From the NCBI RefSeq assembly GCF_000717875.1, contig NZ_JOCT01000007.1:1-64000 (forward strand): a DNA stretch of 64,000 nt. Reading direction: 5' to 3'. Below the pieces are notes generated by a model. The model saw only the letters and a program-made list of their open reading frames with translations, was not told the origin of the DNA and ran no database searches. Made by a program: the position numbers and the translations under genes. Origin of the DNA: Streptomyces sp. NRRL S-455 (GTDB lineage: Bacteria; Actinomycetota; Actinomycetes; Streptomycetales; Streptomycetaceae). Shown in pieces: positions 1 through 8,189 of the stretch. How positions within the stretch are numbered: the first letter of the stretch is position 1; each line of letters begins with the position of its first letter.

Positions 1-117
1 TGCTCGAGCGAAGCCGAGAGCTTGGGGGAGGGTGGGCGCAGCGGCACCCCGCCACGCCGGGCTGCGCAACGCCCCGCCCCCGCACCAACGCCGAGCACCC
101 CGCCACGCCGGGCTGCG
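1..117. repeat. Intergenic repeat-rich segment
   Basis: The first 147 bases hold no gene I can support. Positions 1-30 resemble a GC-rich element common between Streptomyces genes (recognised from memory, not searched). A 23-bp segment (GCACCCCGCCACGC core) occurs twice as an exact direct repeat at 44-66 and 95-117, 51 bp apart. The left side may belong to a longer repeat array cut by the window edge. Confidence 0.4.
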
Positions 118-147
118 GACCCACCCGGCCCCAGCACGGACGCCGGT

Positions 148-444
148 CTACTGGGCCGAGGGCGTCGAGGGGGTCGGGGGAGCCTCCGGGGTGTCCTGCG
201 GCGCGGCGGCCCGCTTGATCGCGGCATCGCGCTTGCGGACGTACCAGATGCCGATCAGGCCGAGGCCACCGCCGGCCAGGCAGGTCCACAGCCACCAGGT
301 GTGGCCGTGGTCGTCGAACCAGCCGTAGAAGGGGAGCTGGACCAGGAACAGGGCGAACCAGAGGATCGTGCCGCCGGTGATGGTGGCGACCACGGGGCCC
401 TCCAGGGGCTCCGGCGCCTCGTGTCTGGGGGTCCATTTCGCCAT
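148..444 (-). CDS. Small two-helix membrane protein, DUF2530 type
   Basis: This encodes a 98-residue protein with two predicted membrane helices, about residues 19-41 (GGTILWFALFLVQLPFYGWF) and 50-69 (WWLWTCLAGGGLGLIGIWYV), a short polar loop rich in D/H/W between them, and a basic then Pro/Thr-rich tail. It resembles the DUF2530 family of small actinobacterial membrane proteins; I know of no assigned function. It is divergent from the NCS2 permease at 562, with 117 bp between the starts. The ATG at 444 gives the conserved MAKWTPRHEAPEPLEG beginning. Confidence 0.8.
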   Translation of the reverse strand: MAKWTPRHEAPEPLEGPVVATITGGTILWFALFLVQLPFYGWFDDHGHTWWLWTCLAGGGLGLIGIWYVRKRDAAIKRAAAPQDTPEAPPTPSTPSAQ

Positions 445-561
445 GGGGACAGCTTACGAGGCGGTCGGATCTACGCGCGGAGATGTGCGATGCGGGGTTT
501 ATATGTTCATACTGAAACGGTTTGTGTCTGACCGCTTCTCTTCGTAGGAACCACCAAACAC

Positions 562-2013
562 ATGTCGTCCTCGGCTCCCGCCAAGGCCCCCGCCCCTGAA
601 CAGCCGGGATCCGGGCCCGCCCACAGCGCACTCGACCGCTTCTTCCGGATCTCCGAGCGGGGCAGCACCCTGTCCCGCGAGGTCCGGGGCGGCCTCGCCA
701 CCTTCTTCGCGATGGCCTACATCATCGTGCTGAACCCGATCATCCTCGGCAGCGCGAAGGACATGTACGGTCACCAGCTCGACAACGGACAGCTGGTCAC
801 CGCGACGGCCCTCACCGCCGCGCTCACCACGCTCCTCATGGGCGTCATCGGCAACGTCCCGATCGCGCTCGCCGCCGGTCTCGGCGTGAACTCCGTCGTC
901 GCCCTCCAGCTGGCCCCGCGCATGTCCTGGCCGGACGCGATGGGCATGGTGGTCCTCGCCGGCTTCGTCGTGATGCTGCTGGTCGCCACGGGCCTGCGCG
1001 AGCGGGTCATGAACGCCGTGCCCTACGGCCTGCGCAAGGCGATCTCCATCGGGATCGGCCTGTTCATCATGCTGATCGGCCTCGTCGACGCCGGGTTCGT
1101 CTCCCGCATCCCGGACGCCGCCCAGACCACCGTCCCGCTCCAGCTCGGCGGCGACGGCCACCTGGGCGGCTGGCCGGTGCTGGTCTTCGTCGTGGGTGTG
1201 CTGCTCACGTTCGCCCTCATCGTGCGCAAGGTGTCCGGGGCGATCCTGATCTCGATCGTCGTGATGACCGTGGTGGCGGTGATCATCGAGGCGGTGGCCG
1301 AGGTGCCGAGCTGGGGTCTCACCGCCCCGAAGTGGCCCGGCAACCCGGTCGCGAGCCCCGACTTCGGGCTGGTCGGCCAGGTCAGCCTGTTCGGCGGGTT
1401 CGAGAAGGTCGGCCTGCTGACCGGTGTGCTCTTCGTCTTCACCGTGCTGCTGTCGTGCTTCTTCGACGCGATGGGCACGATCATGGGCGTCTCCGACGAG
1501 GCGAAGCTGACCGACGCGCAGGGGCAGATGCCCGGCATCAACAAGGTGCTGTTCGTCGACGGCCTCGCGGTCGCCGCCGGTGGCGCCAGCTCCTCCTCCG
1601 CGACCACCGCCTTCGTCGAGTCCACGGCGGGCGTCGGCGAGGGCGCGCGCACCGGCCTCGCGAACGTCGTCACCGGCGGTCTGTTCGCCGCCGCCCTGTT
1701 CCTGACGCCGGTCGCCACGATGGTGCCGTCCCAGGCGGCCACCCCGGCCCTGGTCGCGGTCGGCTTCCTGATCCTGGCCGGCTCGGTCAAGGAGATCGAC
1801 TGGGCGGACTACACGATCGCCATTCCGGCCTTCGTGACGATGCTGATGATGCCGTTCACGTACTCGATCACCAACGGCATCGGCATGGGCTTCGTCACCT
1901 TCGCGGTGCTGCGCCTGGCGGCCGGGCGGGGCCGGGAGGTGCCGGCGGCGATGTACGCGGTGGCGGCGGTGTTCGCGTTCTACTACCTGATGCCGGCGCT
2001 GGGCCTGACCTGA
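562..2013 (+). CDS. NCS2-family purine permease (AzgA/PbuG type)
   Basis: The 483-residue polytopic protein belongs to the hypoxanthine/guanine/adenine branch of the nucleobase:cation symporter-2 family, proton-coupled purine importers of the inner membrane. Visible family features are the segment TFFAMAYIIVLNP after a polar 45-residue N-terminus, the AAGLGVNSVVAL loop, the FFDAMGTIMGVSDEA stretch, and the half-helix region SSSATTAFVESTAGVGEGARTGL that carries the substrate-contacting Glu in this family. Length is normal for the family. The start has AGGA about 11 bases upstream. The substrate is inferred from the family only; no purine genes are adjacent. Its last 31 bp overlap the convergent ribbon-helix-helix gene. 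Confidence 0.9.
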   Translation: MSSSAPAKAPAPEQPGSGPAHSALDRFFRISERGSTLSREVRGGLATFFAMAYIIVLNPIILGSAKDMYGHQLDNGQLVTATALTAALTTLLMGVIGNVPIALAAGLGVNSVVALQLAPRMSWPDAMGMVVLAGFVVMLLVATGLRERVMNAVPYGLRKAISIGIGLFIMLIGLVDAGFVSRIPDAAQTTVPLQLGGDGHLGGWPVLVFVVGVLLTFALIVRKVSGAILISIVVMTVVAVIIEAVAEVPSWGLTAPKWPGNPVASPDFGLVGQVSLFGGFEKVGLLTGVLFVFTVLLSCFFDAMGTIMGVSDEAKLTDAQGQMPGINKVLFVDGLAVAAGGASSSSATTAFVESTAGVGEGARTGLANVVTGGLFAAALFLTPVATMVPSQAATPALVAVGFLILAGSVKEIDWADYTIAIPAFVTMLMMPFTYSITNGIGMGFVTFAVLRLAAGRGREVPAAMYAVAAVFAFYYLMPALGLT

Positions 2014-2216
2014 TCCTCGTCGCCGGAGCCGGGCGACCCGTAGAAACGCTCCGTCTCCTCGACGGCGGTCTGGAACCGCTGGTCGAAGTCGTCTCGAATG
2101 AGCGTCCGGACGACATAGTCCTGGACGCTCATTCCTCTTTTCGCGGCGTGATCCCGGAGCCGTTCGAGCAGGTCGTGGTCTATGCGCAGGCTGAGCACAC
2201 TGGTCCCCATGACCAT
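1983..2216 (-). CDS. Ribbon-helix-helix DNA-binding protein
   Basis: This 77-residue protein begins with a CopG/Arc-like motif: a beta strand (TSVLSLRID) followed by two helices (HDLLERLRDHAAKRGMS and VQDYVVRTLIRDDF). Such proteins dimerise and bind operators, often as antitoxins or plasmid regulators. No toxin gene is next to it, so it looks like an orphan regulator. A second ATG two codons in (2210) could be the true start. Its 3' end overlaps the end of the convergent permease by 31 bp, and the C-terminal tail (SGDEDQVRPSAGIR) is encoded in that overlap. Confidence 0.75.
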   Translation of the reverse strand: MVMGTSVLSLRIDHDLLERLRDHAAKRGMSVQDYVVRTLIRDDFDQRFQTAVEETERFYGSPGSGDEDQVRPSAGIR

Positions 2217-2365
2217 GAGGGTCTCGGCACTCTTCGGCGCGGCGTGTCCCGTTCCGCCGCCGGATCACCCATATGAGTGATGTCACGGTTCAGTGGCCAG
2301 GGTCACGGGCGTTCCTGTGCACCCCGAGTAGTCCTTAGTCAGGGTAATGAGTTAAGCTAAAGAAC

Positions 2366-2803
2366 ATGCCGGACCTCAGCCATGGCGACGACGTAGCCGC
2401 CGTGAACTCTCTCCGATCCGCCGTGATGCGGCTGTCCCGACGGCTCAAGCACCAGCGGGTCGACGAGTCGCTCAGCCCCACCGAGATGTCGGTGCTCGGC
2501 ACCCTGTCCCTGTGCGGCAGCGCCACACCGGGCGAGCTCGCTCGCAAGGAACACGTCCAGCCGCCGTCTATGACCCGCATCGTGGCGCTGCTGGAGTCCA
2601 AGGGGCTGGTCCGTCTGGAGCCGCACCCCGAGGACCGGCGCCAGAAGGTCGTGACGCGCACCGAGCGGGCCGAGGTGATGCTCGAGGAGAGCCGCCGCAA
2701 GCGGAACGCGTTCCTGGCCTCGCTGGTGGAGAACCTCGACGAGGACGAGTGGGCGAAACTCCGCGCCGCCGCCCCCGTGCTGGAGAAGCTCGCGCATCTG
2801 TAA
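2366..2803 (+). CDS. MarR-family transcriptional regulator
   Basis: The 145-residue protein has the MarR winged-helix layout: an N-terminal dimer helix, a helix-turn-helix near residues 50-75 (TPGELARKEHVQPPSMTRIV), and a wing with the DRR signature (PEDRRQKVVTRT), then C-terminal dimer helices. It lies 27 bp upstream of an MFS exporter in the same direction, the usual arrangement in which MarR represses the exporter and is released by its ligand. The upstream stretch 2330-2365 is unusually A/T-rich and holds partly symmetric TTAG/CTAA elements that could be its operator. No clear ribosome site precedes the ATG. Confidence 0.88.
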   Translation: MPDLSHGDDVAAVNSLRSAVMRLSRRLKHQRVDESLSPTEMSVLGTLSLCGSATPGELARKEHVQPPSMTRIVALLESKGLVRLEPHPEDRRQKVVTRTERAEVMLEESRRKRNAFLASLVENLDEDEWAKLRAAAPVLEKLAHL

Positions 2804-2830
2804 GCCGTATGTCGTAAGGAGGCGAACCCT

Positions 2831-4213
2831 TTGAGTTCGGGACCCGGAACAGCTTCCGCCCCCGCAACCGAACCCCACGATTCCCCGCCCACTCCCGACT
2901 CACCCGCCTCCGCCGGCCGGCCGGTCCGCAAGACCTCGATGTTCTCCTCCCTCAAGGTGAGGAACTACCGCCTGTTCTTCCTGGGGCAGGTCGTCTCCAA
3001 CACCGGCACCTGGATGCAGCGCATCGCCCAGGACTGGCTCGTGCTCAGCCTCACCGGCTCCTCCGCCGCCGTCGGCATCACCACCGCGCTGCAGTTCCTG
3101 CCGATGCTGCTCTTCGGCCTCTACGGCGGCGTCCTCGTCGACCGGCTGCGCAAGCGGCCCACGCTGCTCGTGACGCAGTCCTCGATGGCCGTCACCGCGC
3201 TCGCCCTCGCCGCCCTGACCCTCACCGGCCAGGTCCAGGTGTGGCACGTGTACGTCGCCGCCTTCGCGGTCGGCCTCGCCACGGTCGTCGACAACCCGGC
3301 CCGGCAGTCCTTCGTCTCCGAGCTGGTCGGCCCGCAGCAGTTGCAGAACGCGGTCAGCCTGAACTCGGCGAACTTCCAGTCGGCCCGCCTGGTCGGCCCC
3401 GCCGTCGCGGGCCTGCTGATCACCGGCGTAGGCACGGGCTGGGCGTTCCTCTTCAACGGCCTGTCGTTCATCGCACCGCTCACCGGCCTGCTGCTGATGC
3501 GCTCCCGCGAGCTGCACACCGTCGAGCGCGCCCCGCGCGGCAAGGGGCAGCTGAGGGAGGGCGTCCGCTACGTCACCGGCCGGCCCGAGCTGATCTGGCC
3601 GATCGTCCTGGTCGGCTTCGTCGGCACGTTCGCCTTCAACTTCCCGGTCTACCTGTCGGCCTTCGCGGACGACGTGTTCCACGCGGGCGCGGGCGCGTAC
3701 AGCATGTTCAACACGCTGATGGCGGTCGGATCGGTTGTGGGGGCACTGCTCGCCGCGCGGCGCGGCACGTCCCGGCTGAGGCTGCTGATCGCGGCGGCGA
3801 TGGTCTTCGGAGCCCTGGAGATCGTGGCGGCCACGACACCCACCCTGTGGATGTTCGCCCTGCTCATGGTCCCGCTGGGTCTGTTCGGCATGACGGTCAA
3901 CGTCACGACCAACACCAGCATCCAGATGTCCACCGACCCGGCCATGCGCGGCCGTGTCATGGCCCTCTACATGATGGTCTTCCTCGGCGGCTCCCCGGTC
4001 GGCGCCCCCATCGTCGGCTGGGTCACCGACACCTACGGCGCGCGGGTCGGCCTCGCGGCCGGCGGCGCGGTGGCGGCCCTCGCCGCGGCGGTCATCGGCC
4101 TGATCCTGGCCCGCGTCGGCAACCTCCGCCTGTCGGTCGGCTGGCACCGCGGCCACCCGCGGGTGCGGTTCGTGCCCCGGGAGCAGCGGGAGGAGCTGGC
4201 TCCGGCGGCGTAG
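2831..4213 (+). CDS. MFS transporter, EntS-like exporter
   Basis: The 460-residue protein is a twelve-helix major facilitator with a roughly 35-residue polar N-terminus. The loop GGVLVDRLRKRP between helices 2 and 3 is the MFS motif A. The sequence NYRLFFLGQVVSNTGTWMQRIAQDWLVL is typical of the MFS_3 (enterobactin-exporter-like) group. The start is TTG, supported by GGAGG at 2819-2823. With the MarR gene upstream it forms a probable two-gene drug or metabolite efflux operon. The substrate cannot be read from the sequence. Confidence 0.9.
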   Translation: MSSGPGTASAPATEPHDSPPTPDSPASAGRPVRKTSMFSSLKVRNYRLFFLGQVVSNTGTWMQRIAQDWLVLSLTGSSAAVGITTALQFLPMLLFGLYGGVLVDRLRKRPTLLVTQSSMAVTALALAALTLTGQVQVWHVYVAAFAVGLATVVDNPARQSFVSELVGPQQLQNAVSLNSANFQSARLVGPAVAGLLITGVGTGWAFLFNGLSFIAPLTGLLLMRSRELHTVERAPRGKGQLREGVRYVTGRPELIWPIVLVGFVGTFAFNFPVYLSAFADDVFHAGAGAYSMFNTLMAVGSVVGALLAARRGTSRLRLLIAAAMVFGALEIVAATTPTLWMFALLMVPLGLFGMTVNVTTNTSIQMSTDPAMRGRVMALYMMVFLGGSPVGAPIVGWVTDTYGARVGLAAGGAVAALAAAVIGLILARVGNLRLSVGWHRGHPRVRFVPREQREELAPAA

Positions 4214-4233
4214 TGGGGGAGGGGCCGGCGGGG

Positions 4234-4818
4234 TCAGTCGCGGGGGAACTCGCCGGTCTTGAGGACGAGGCCGACCACGGTGCCGGTCAGATCCACGTCG
4301 TCTCCGAAGTCGAGACTCAGCTCGCCCCGGTACTCGCCGTCCTTGGGCTTGGTGTGCAGGTGCCAGCGGCCGGTGTACGGATCGACGATCAGGTACACCG
4401 GCACCTCGGCCGCCGCGTAGGCGTCCTTCTTGGGGCCGTAGTCGTTCGCCGCGGTCTTCCTGGAGATCACCTCGGCGACGAACTCGACGTCCTGGTAGCG
4501 ACACAGCCCCTTGTCGTTCTTCGCCGCGCCCTCCGTCAGCACCGTCACGTCGGAGGCGAAGCCGTTGAGGTGGCCCGGGTAGTCGACGCGGACGTCGGAC
4601 TTCACGCGCTTGCGCGGGTACTTGGTGCGCAGTTGCTCGACGATGTTCGCGATGATGTCCCAGTGGGCGTCCTGCTGAGGCGCCATGAAGATGTTCCCCC
4701 CGACGATCTCGACCTTGTAACCGCCGGGGACGGGCATCGCCTCCACCCACTCGAACATCATGTCGAGGCTGAGTTCGCCGCTGCTGTCGGCCATCTTCCC
4801 GTCGTCGAGGACGGTCAT
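4234..4818 (-). CDS. Uma2-family nuclease-fold protein, copy 1
   Basis: This 194-residue protein belongs to the Uma2 (DUF820) family, which has a PD-(D/E)XK restriction-endonuclease-like fold but no settled cellular role. The likely catalytic elements are visible: an acidic SDV in FASDVTVL, the E of VEFVAEVIS, and the Lys in NDYGPKKDAYAAAEVPVY, followed by VDPYTGRW. I start at 4818 because GGAG sits 7 bases upstream; the same frame is open to 4896. It is a close paralogue of the gene at 6763-7350, and the two share a conserved block just upstream. It is convergent with the MFS gene. Confidence 0.85.
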   Translation of the reverse strand: MTVLDDGKMADSSGELSLDMMFEWVEAMPVPGGYKVEIVGGNIFMAPQQDAHWDIIANIVEQLRTKYPRKRVKSDVRVDYPGHLNGFASDVTVLTEGAAKNDKGLCRYQDVEFVAEVISRKTAANDYGPKKDAYAAAEVPVYLIVDPYTGRWHLHTKPKDGEYRGELSLDFGDDVDLTGTVVGLVLKTGEFPRD

Positions 4819-4860
4819 CGTTGCGCTCCTCCACGGCCGTACGCCGTGGATGGGTCCGGC

Positions 4861-4897
4861 CGTGCGGTACAACGATGCGCACGGCGATCGGGGCACG
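4861..4897. promoter_or_regulatory. Conserved upstream block of Uma2 gene, copy 1
   Basis: A 36-37 bp block (core GCGGTACAACGAT) lies 43-79 bp upstream of the Uma2 start and recurs at 7391-7426 before the second Uma2 gene. Differences between the copies are not biased to third codon positions, so I read it as a promoter or operator rather than coding sequence. In copy 2 the minus strand reads TATCGT, a possible -10 box. Confidence 0.5.
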
Positions 4898-4934
4898 CTC
4901 TTACCCGCGAGGCGCGGGCGGGCAGACTGGCCGT

Positions 4935-5507
4935 ATGAGACTCTTCGCCGCCGTGCTGCCCCCTGACGAGGTGCTTCGTGAGCTCGGCGCCGTGGTCGAC
5001 GAGATGCGCGGGCTGCCCGGCGCCGACGGGATGCGCTGGACCAGCCGCCCCGGGTGGCACTTCACGCTGGCCTTCTACGGGGAGGTCGACGAGGGACTCG
5101 TGCCGGAGCTGTCGGCCCGGCTGGAGCGAGCCGCGCATCGTACCCCCGTCTTCCCGCTGGCCGTCCGTGGCGGCGGGCAGTTCGGGCGCGGCAAGGCGCT
5201 GTGGGCCGGGGCCGAGGGTGACCTGGCCACCCTGCGGCTGCTCGCCGAGCGGGCGGAGGCGGCGGCGCGGAAGGCCGGGGTGCCGATGGGGGAGCACCGG
5301 CGGTACAGGGCCCATCTGACCGTGGCCCGGCGGCGGGAGTCAGGGGATGTGCGGGCGTACGTGGAGGCTCTCGACGCGTTCGCCGGCCGGACCTGGACCG
5401 TGGACGAGCTGGCGCTGGTGCGGAGCCGCCTGCCGACGTCGGGGGTTCCCGGGGAGCAGCCCCGTTATGAGGCGGTCGGGCGCTGGCCGCTCGGGGGCGC
5501 CGGTTAG
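4935..5507 (+). CDS. thpR: RNA 2',3'-cyclic phosphodiesterase
   Basis: The 190-residue protein is a 2H phosphoesterase of the ThpR/LigT family, which opens 2',3'-cyclic phosphate ends of RNA in the cytoplasm. Both catalytic HxTx motifs are present: HFTL at residues 42-45 and HLTV at 127-130. The length fits the family. I chose ATG 4935 because the homologous part begins MRLFAAVLPPDE; the hexamer CAGACT ends 6 bases before it and no ribosome site is visible, so the mRNA may be leaderless. It is divergent from the first Uma2 gene. Confidence 0.9.
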   Translation: MRLFAAVLPPDEVLRELGAVVDEMRGLPGADGMRWTSRPGWHFTLAFYGEVDEGLVPELSARLERAAHRTPVFPLAVRGGGQFGRGKALWAGAEGDLATLRLLAERAEAAARKAGVPMGEHRRYRAHLTVARRRESGDVRAYVEALDAFAGRTWTVDELALVRSRLPTSGVPGEQPRYEAVGRWPLGGAG

Positions 5508-5517
5508 GCTCGATGGC

Positions 5518-5607
5518 GTGGACCCGAAAACCCGCAACCGGATCATGGCCGGTGTGCTTGTACTGATGTTCCTCGTCGTGGCTCTGGCTTCCGCGCTCGG
5601 CAGGTAG
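5518..5607 (+). CDS. 29-residue single-helix membrane peptide
   Basis: A GTG start at 5518 opens a 29-codon frame whose product has a charged N-terminus (DPKTRNR) and one hydrophobic helix (IMAGVLVLMFLVVALASAL). Codon use matches neighbouring genes. The hexamer TAGGCT at 5505-5510, overlapping the thpR stop codon, is placed 7 bases before the GTG as a -10 box would be for a leaderless message. I have a recollection of similar short proteins in other Streptomyces, but this is not verified. The function is unknown. Confidence 0.5.
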   Translation: MDPKTRNRIMAGVLVLMFLVVALASALGR

Positions 5608-5631
5608 CGGGGAACCGCGGTCGGCAGTCTC

Positions 5632-5678
5632 TCGGCTGCGGGCCGCTGGGGGCTGCGTCGCGCAGTTCCCCGCCTCTG
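5632..5678. repeat. Dispersed intergenic repeat, copy A
   Basis: This segment contains TCGCGCAGTTCCCCGC, part of a GC-rich intergenic element that recurs at 37336-37407, 50203-50250 (opposite orientation) and 57822-57854. It follows the small membrane peptide gene and precedes the convergent aldo/keto reductase, where it may act as a bidirectional terminator-like hairpin. Confidence 0.5.
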
Positions 5679-5701
5679 TCAGGGTGTTCGCCCTCCTGTC
5701 A

Positions 5702-6694
5702 TCACCAGGCGAAGGCCTCCGGGCTCGGCCCCGGGCCCGGGAAGATCTCGTCCAGGCCGGTCAGGAGCTCCTCGGACAGTTCCAGCTCGGCCGCGCGGAC
5801 GGCGGAGGCGAGCTGTTCGGCGGTGCGGGGGCCGACGATCGGGCCGGTCACGCCGGGCCGGGTGAGCAGCCAGGCCAGGGCGGCCTCGCCGGGCTCGATG
5901 CCGTGCTTGTCGAGCAGGTCCTCGTAGGACTGGACCTGCGCGCGGACGGCCGGGTCGGCGAGCGCGTCGGCCGCGCGGCCCGAGGCGCGGCGTTTGCCCT
6001 CGACCTCCTTCTTCAGCACACCGCCCAGCAGACCGCCGTGCAGCGGCGACCAGGGGATCACACCGAGCCCGTAGTCCTGAGCGGCCGGGATGACCTCCAT
6101 CTCGGCGCGCCGCTCGGCGAGGTTGTACAGGCACTGCTCGCTGACCAGTCCGATGGTCCCGCCGCGCCGGGCGGCGATCTCGTTGGCCTGGGCGATCTTG
6201 TAGCCGGGGAAGTTCGACGACCCGACGTAGAGGATCTTGCCCTGCTGGACGAGGACGTCGATCGCCTGCCAGATCTCCTCGAACGGGGTGGCCCGGTCGA
6301 TGTGGTGGAACTGGTAGACATCGATGTGGTCGGTCTGGAGCCGCTTGAGGCTGGCGTCGACAGCCCGGCGGATGTTGACGGCGGAGAGCTTGTCGTGGTT
6401 GGGCCAGGCCGGACCGTCGGCGCCCATGTTGCCGTACACCTTCGTGGCGAGGACGACCTTGTCGCGCCGGTCGCCGCCCTTCGCGAACCAGTTCCCGATG
6501 ATCGATTCCGTACGGCCCTTGTTCTCACCCCACCCATAGACATTGGCCGTGTCGAAGAAGTTGATGCCCGCGTCCAGCGCCGCGTCCATGATGGCGTGGC
6601 TGTCGGCCTCGTCGGTCTGGGGGCCGAAGTTCATGGTGCCGAGGACGAGCCGGCTGACCTTGAGTCCCGTGCGTCCGAGCTGCGTGTACTCCAT
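5702..6694 (-). CDS. Aldo/keto reductase
   Basis: The 330-residue protein is an NADPH-dependent aldo/keto reductase with the TIM-barrel family features: LGRTGLKVSRLVLGTMNFG at the N-terminus, FDTANVYGWGENKGR containing the catalytic Asp and Tyr, VLATKVYG with the catalytic Lys, and DVYQFHHIDR with the His. The C-terminal LLTRPGVTGPIVGPRTAEQL resembles the NADP-binding end. It is closest in style to the YajO/Tas group. The start could be TTG at 6703 or ATG at 6694; I prefer the ATG. The substrate is unknown. Confidence 0.9.
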   Translation of the reverse strand: MEYTQLGRTGLKVSRLVLGTMNFGPQTDEADSHAIMDAALDAGINFFDTANVYGWGENKGRTESIIGNWFAKGGDRRDKVVLATKVYGNMGADGPAWPNHDKLSAVNIRRAVDASLKRLQTDHIDVYQFHHIDRATPFEEIWQAIDVLVQQGKILYVGSSNFPGYKIAQANEIAARRGGTIGLVSEQCLYNLAERRAEMEVIPAAQDYGLGVIPWSPLHGGLLGGVLKKEVEGKRRASGRAADALADPAVRAQVQSYEDLLDKHGIEPGEAALAWLLTRPGVTGPIVGPRTAEQLASAVRAAELELSEELLTGLDEIFPGPGPSPEAFAW

Positions 6695-6762
6695 GGTGTC
6701 CAAGCCAACGTGCTGGAGTGCGCTCCAGGCAAGAGAGTCGGCCCCGGGGCTTGTTCCGCCTG

Positions 6763-7350
6763 TCAGTCACGGGGGAAGCCGTCGGTCTTGAGGGTGAGGT
6801 CGACCACCGTTCCGGTCAGGACGACGTCGGTGCCGAAGTCCACGGGAGTCCTTGTCTCGTAGTCGCCGTCCTTGGGGTCGGTGTAGACATAGCACCTCCC
6901 TTGGTAGGGATCGGCGATGACATAGACCGGGACCTCGGCGGCTGCGTAGGCGTGTTTCTTCGGGCCGTAGTCGTTGGCGGCCGTGCCTTCGGAGATGACT
7001 TCGGCGACGAACTCGACATCCTGGTATCGCCAGTGGCCTTCGTCGTCCGGTTTCGAGGAGTCCTTGAGCATGGCGAGGTCCGGGCAAAAGGCGTTCTCGT
7101 GGCCCGGAAAGTCGATGCGGACGTCCGAGAACACCATGACGTCCTCTCCGAACCTCTCTTCCAAGGCTCGCAGGACCCGGCGGATGATCTGCCAATGCGT
7201 GTGGCGCTGCGGCGTCATGTGGACGTTGCCCCCGACGATCTCGACCCTGAAGCCTTCGGGGACGGGCATGCGCTCAAGGCGCTCGAACCACTCGTCCAAG
7301 CGTTTCGTGTTGGCGTCGGCCATCTCGATCCTGTCTTCCAGGACGGTCAT
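6763..7350 (-). CDS. Uma2-family nuclease-fold protein, copy 2
   Basis: This 195-residue paralogue of the protein at 4234-4818 has the same motif order: PDLAML with the acidic residue, VEFVAEVIS, and NDYGPKKHAYAAAEVPVY followed by IADPYQGR. Both end with (T/G)(D/E)FPRD. GGAG 7 bases before ATG 7350 decides the start, although the frame is open to 7425. It is divergent from the nucleotidyltransferase gene at 7440. Two related copies 2.5 kb apart, with an aldo/keto reductase and thpR between, suggest duplication followed by divergence or insertion. Confidence 0.85.
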   Translation of the reverse strand: MTVLEDRIEMADANTKRLDEWFERLERMPVPEGFRVEIVGGNVHMTPQRHTHWQIIRRVLRALEERFGEDVMVFSDVRIDFPGHENAFCPDLAMLKDSSKPDDEGHWRYQDVEFVAEVISEGTAANDYGPKKHAYAAAEVPVYVIADPYQGRCYVYTDPKDGDYETRTPVDFGTDVVLTGTVVDLTLKTDGFPRD

Positions 7351-7390
7351 CGTGGCGCTCCTCCCCGGCTGCCCCTGGACGAGTACAGCC

Positions 7391-7426
7391 GCGCGGTACA
7401 ACGATACGCACGGTGACCAGGACACG
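7391..7426. promoter_or_regulatory. Conserved upstream block of Uma2 gene, copy 2
   Basis: This is the second copy of the block at 4861-4897. It lies between the Uma2 start (7350, minus) and the nucleotidyltransferase start (7440, plus). On the minus strand it contains GTATCGTTGTACCGC; TATCGT could serve as a -10 box for the Uma2 gene. Confidence 0.5.
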
Positions 7427-7439
7427 GGGAGAACCGCAT

Positions 7440-8189
7440 ATGCCAGACGGTGATGCCGACCCTGTCGTACGACTGGTCAACCAGGCGCTGGGGGACTTGG
7501 TCCTGGGTATCTACCTCCACGGCTCCGCCGCCCTCGGCGGCCTGCGCCCGCACAGTGACGTCGACGTGCTGGCCGTCGTGCGCGAGCCCACGACGCACGC
7601 GCAACGCCGGTTGCTGGTCGGGGAGTTGATGAGGGTGTCCGGCGTCCACAACGGGCGGCGGCCCGTCGAGCTCATCGTCGTCGTCCAACGCGACGTGCGG
7701 CCCTGGCGCTACCCGCCCACCTGCGAGTTCCTGTACGGCGAGTGGCTGCGGGGCGACTACGAGCGGGGCATGATCCCCGCTCCCGAGCCCTGCCCTGACC
7801 TTGCCCCGCTCCTCAGCATGGTGCTGCTCGCCGACGCCCCGCTGCACGGCCCCCGACCCGCCGAACTGCTCGACCCCGTGCCGGTCGCCGACCTGCGGCG
7901 GGCCATCGTCGCCGGGGTGCCGGAACTCATGGCCGAGGTGGAGACCGACACGCGCAACGTGCTGCTCACCCTCGCCCGGGTGTGGACCACGCTCGACACC
8001 GGGAGCATCCGGTCGAAGGACGCCGCCGCCGAGTGGGCGATCGGACGGCTTCCCGCCGGGCACCGGCCCGCCCTGGCCCACGCCCGGGCCGTCTACCTCG
8101 GGGAGGCGGCGGAGAGCTGGGACGGTCTGGGGGCGCGGGCCTGCGCGGAGTTCCTGGCCCGGGTGGTCACCGGGAGTCACTCCTCATAG
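7440..8189 (+). CDS. AadA-like nucleotidyltransferase
   Basis: The 249-residue protein has the nucleotidyltransferase signature GSAALGGLRPHSDVDVLAVV near its N-terminus (GS...SDxD), followed by the C-terminal helical domain typical of ANT(3'')/AadA-like adenylyltransferases (DUF4111). Family enzymes transfer AMP to hydroxyls of aminoglycosides such as streptomycin or spectinomycin, but chromosomal Streptomyces members are often of unknown substrate, so resistance is not implied. I chose ATG 7440, which has GGGGAG 8 bases upstream, over GTG 7413. Its end overlaps the convergent SGNH hydrolase gene by 13 bp. Confidence 0.8.
   Translation: MPDGDADPVVRLVNQALGDLVLGIYLHGSAALGGLRPHSDVDVLAVVREPTTHAQRRLLVGELMRVSGVHNGRRPVELIVVVQRDVRPWRYPPTCEFLYGEWLRGDYERGMIPAPEPCPDLAPLLSMVLLADAPLHGPRPAELLDPVPVADLRRAIVAGVPELMAEVETDTRNVLLTLARVWTTLDTGSIRSKDAAAEWAIGRLPAGHRPALAHARAVYLGEAAESWDGLGARACAEFLARVVTGSHSS

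Noticed and set aside
1983..2216. Toxin-antitoxin module
   Set aside because: The ribbon-helix-helix protein could be an antitoxin, but no small toxin gene lies beside it on either side.
499..2286. Long minus-strand open frame opposite the NCS2 permease
   Set aside because: The translation is rich in Arg/Asp/His and has no recognisable domain, as expected for antisense reading of a high-G+C gene.
7440..8189. Aminoglycoside resistance gene
   Set aside because: The nucleotidyltransferase motif is present, but chromosomal Streptomyces members of this family are not resistance enzymes by default and nothing around it points to an antibiotic cluster.
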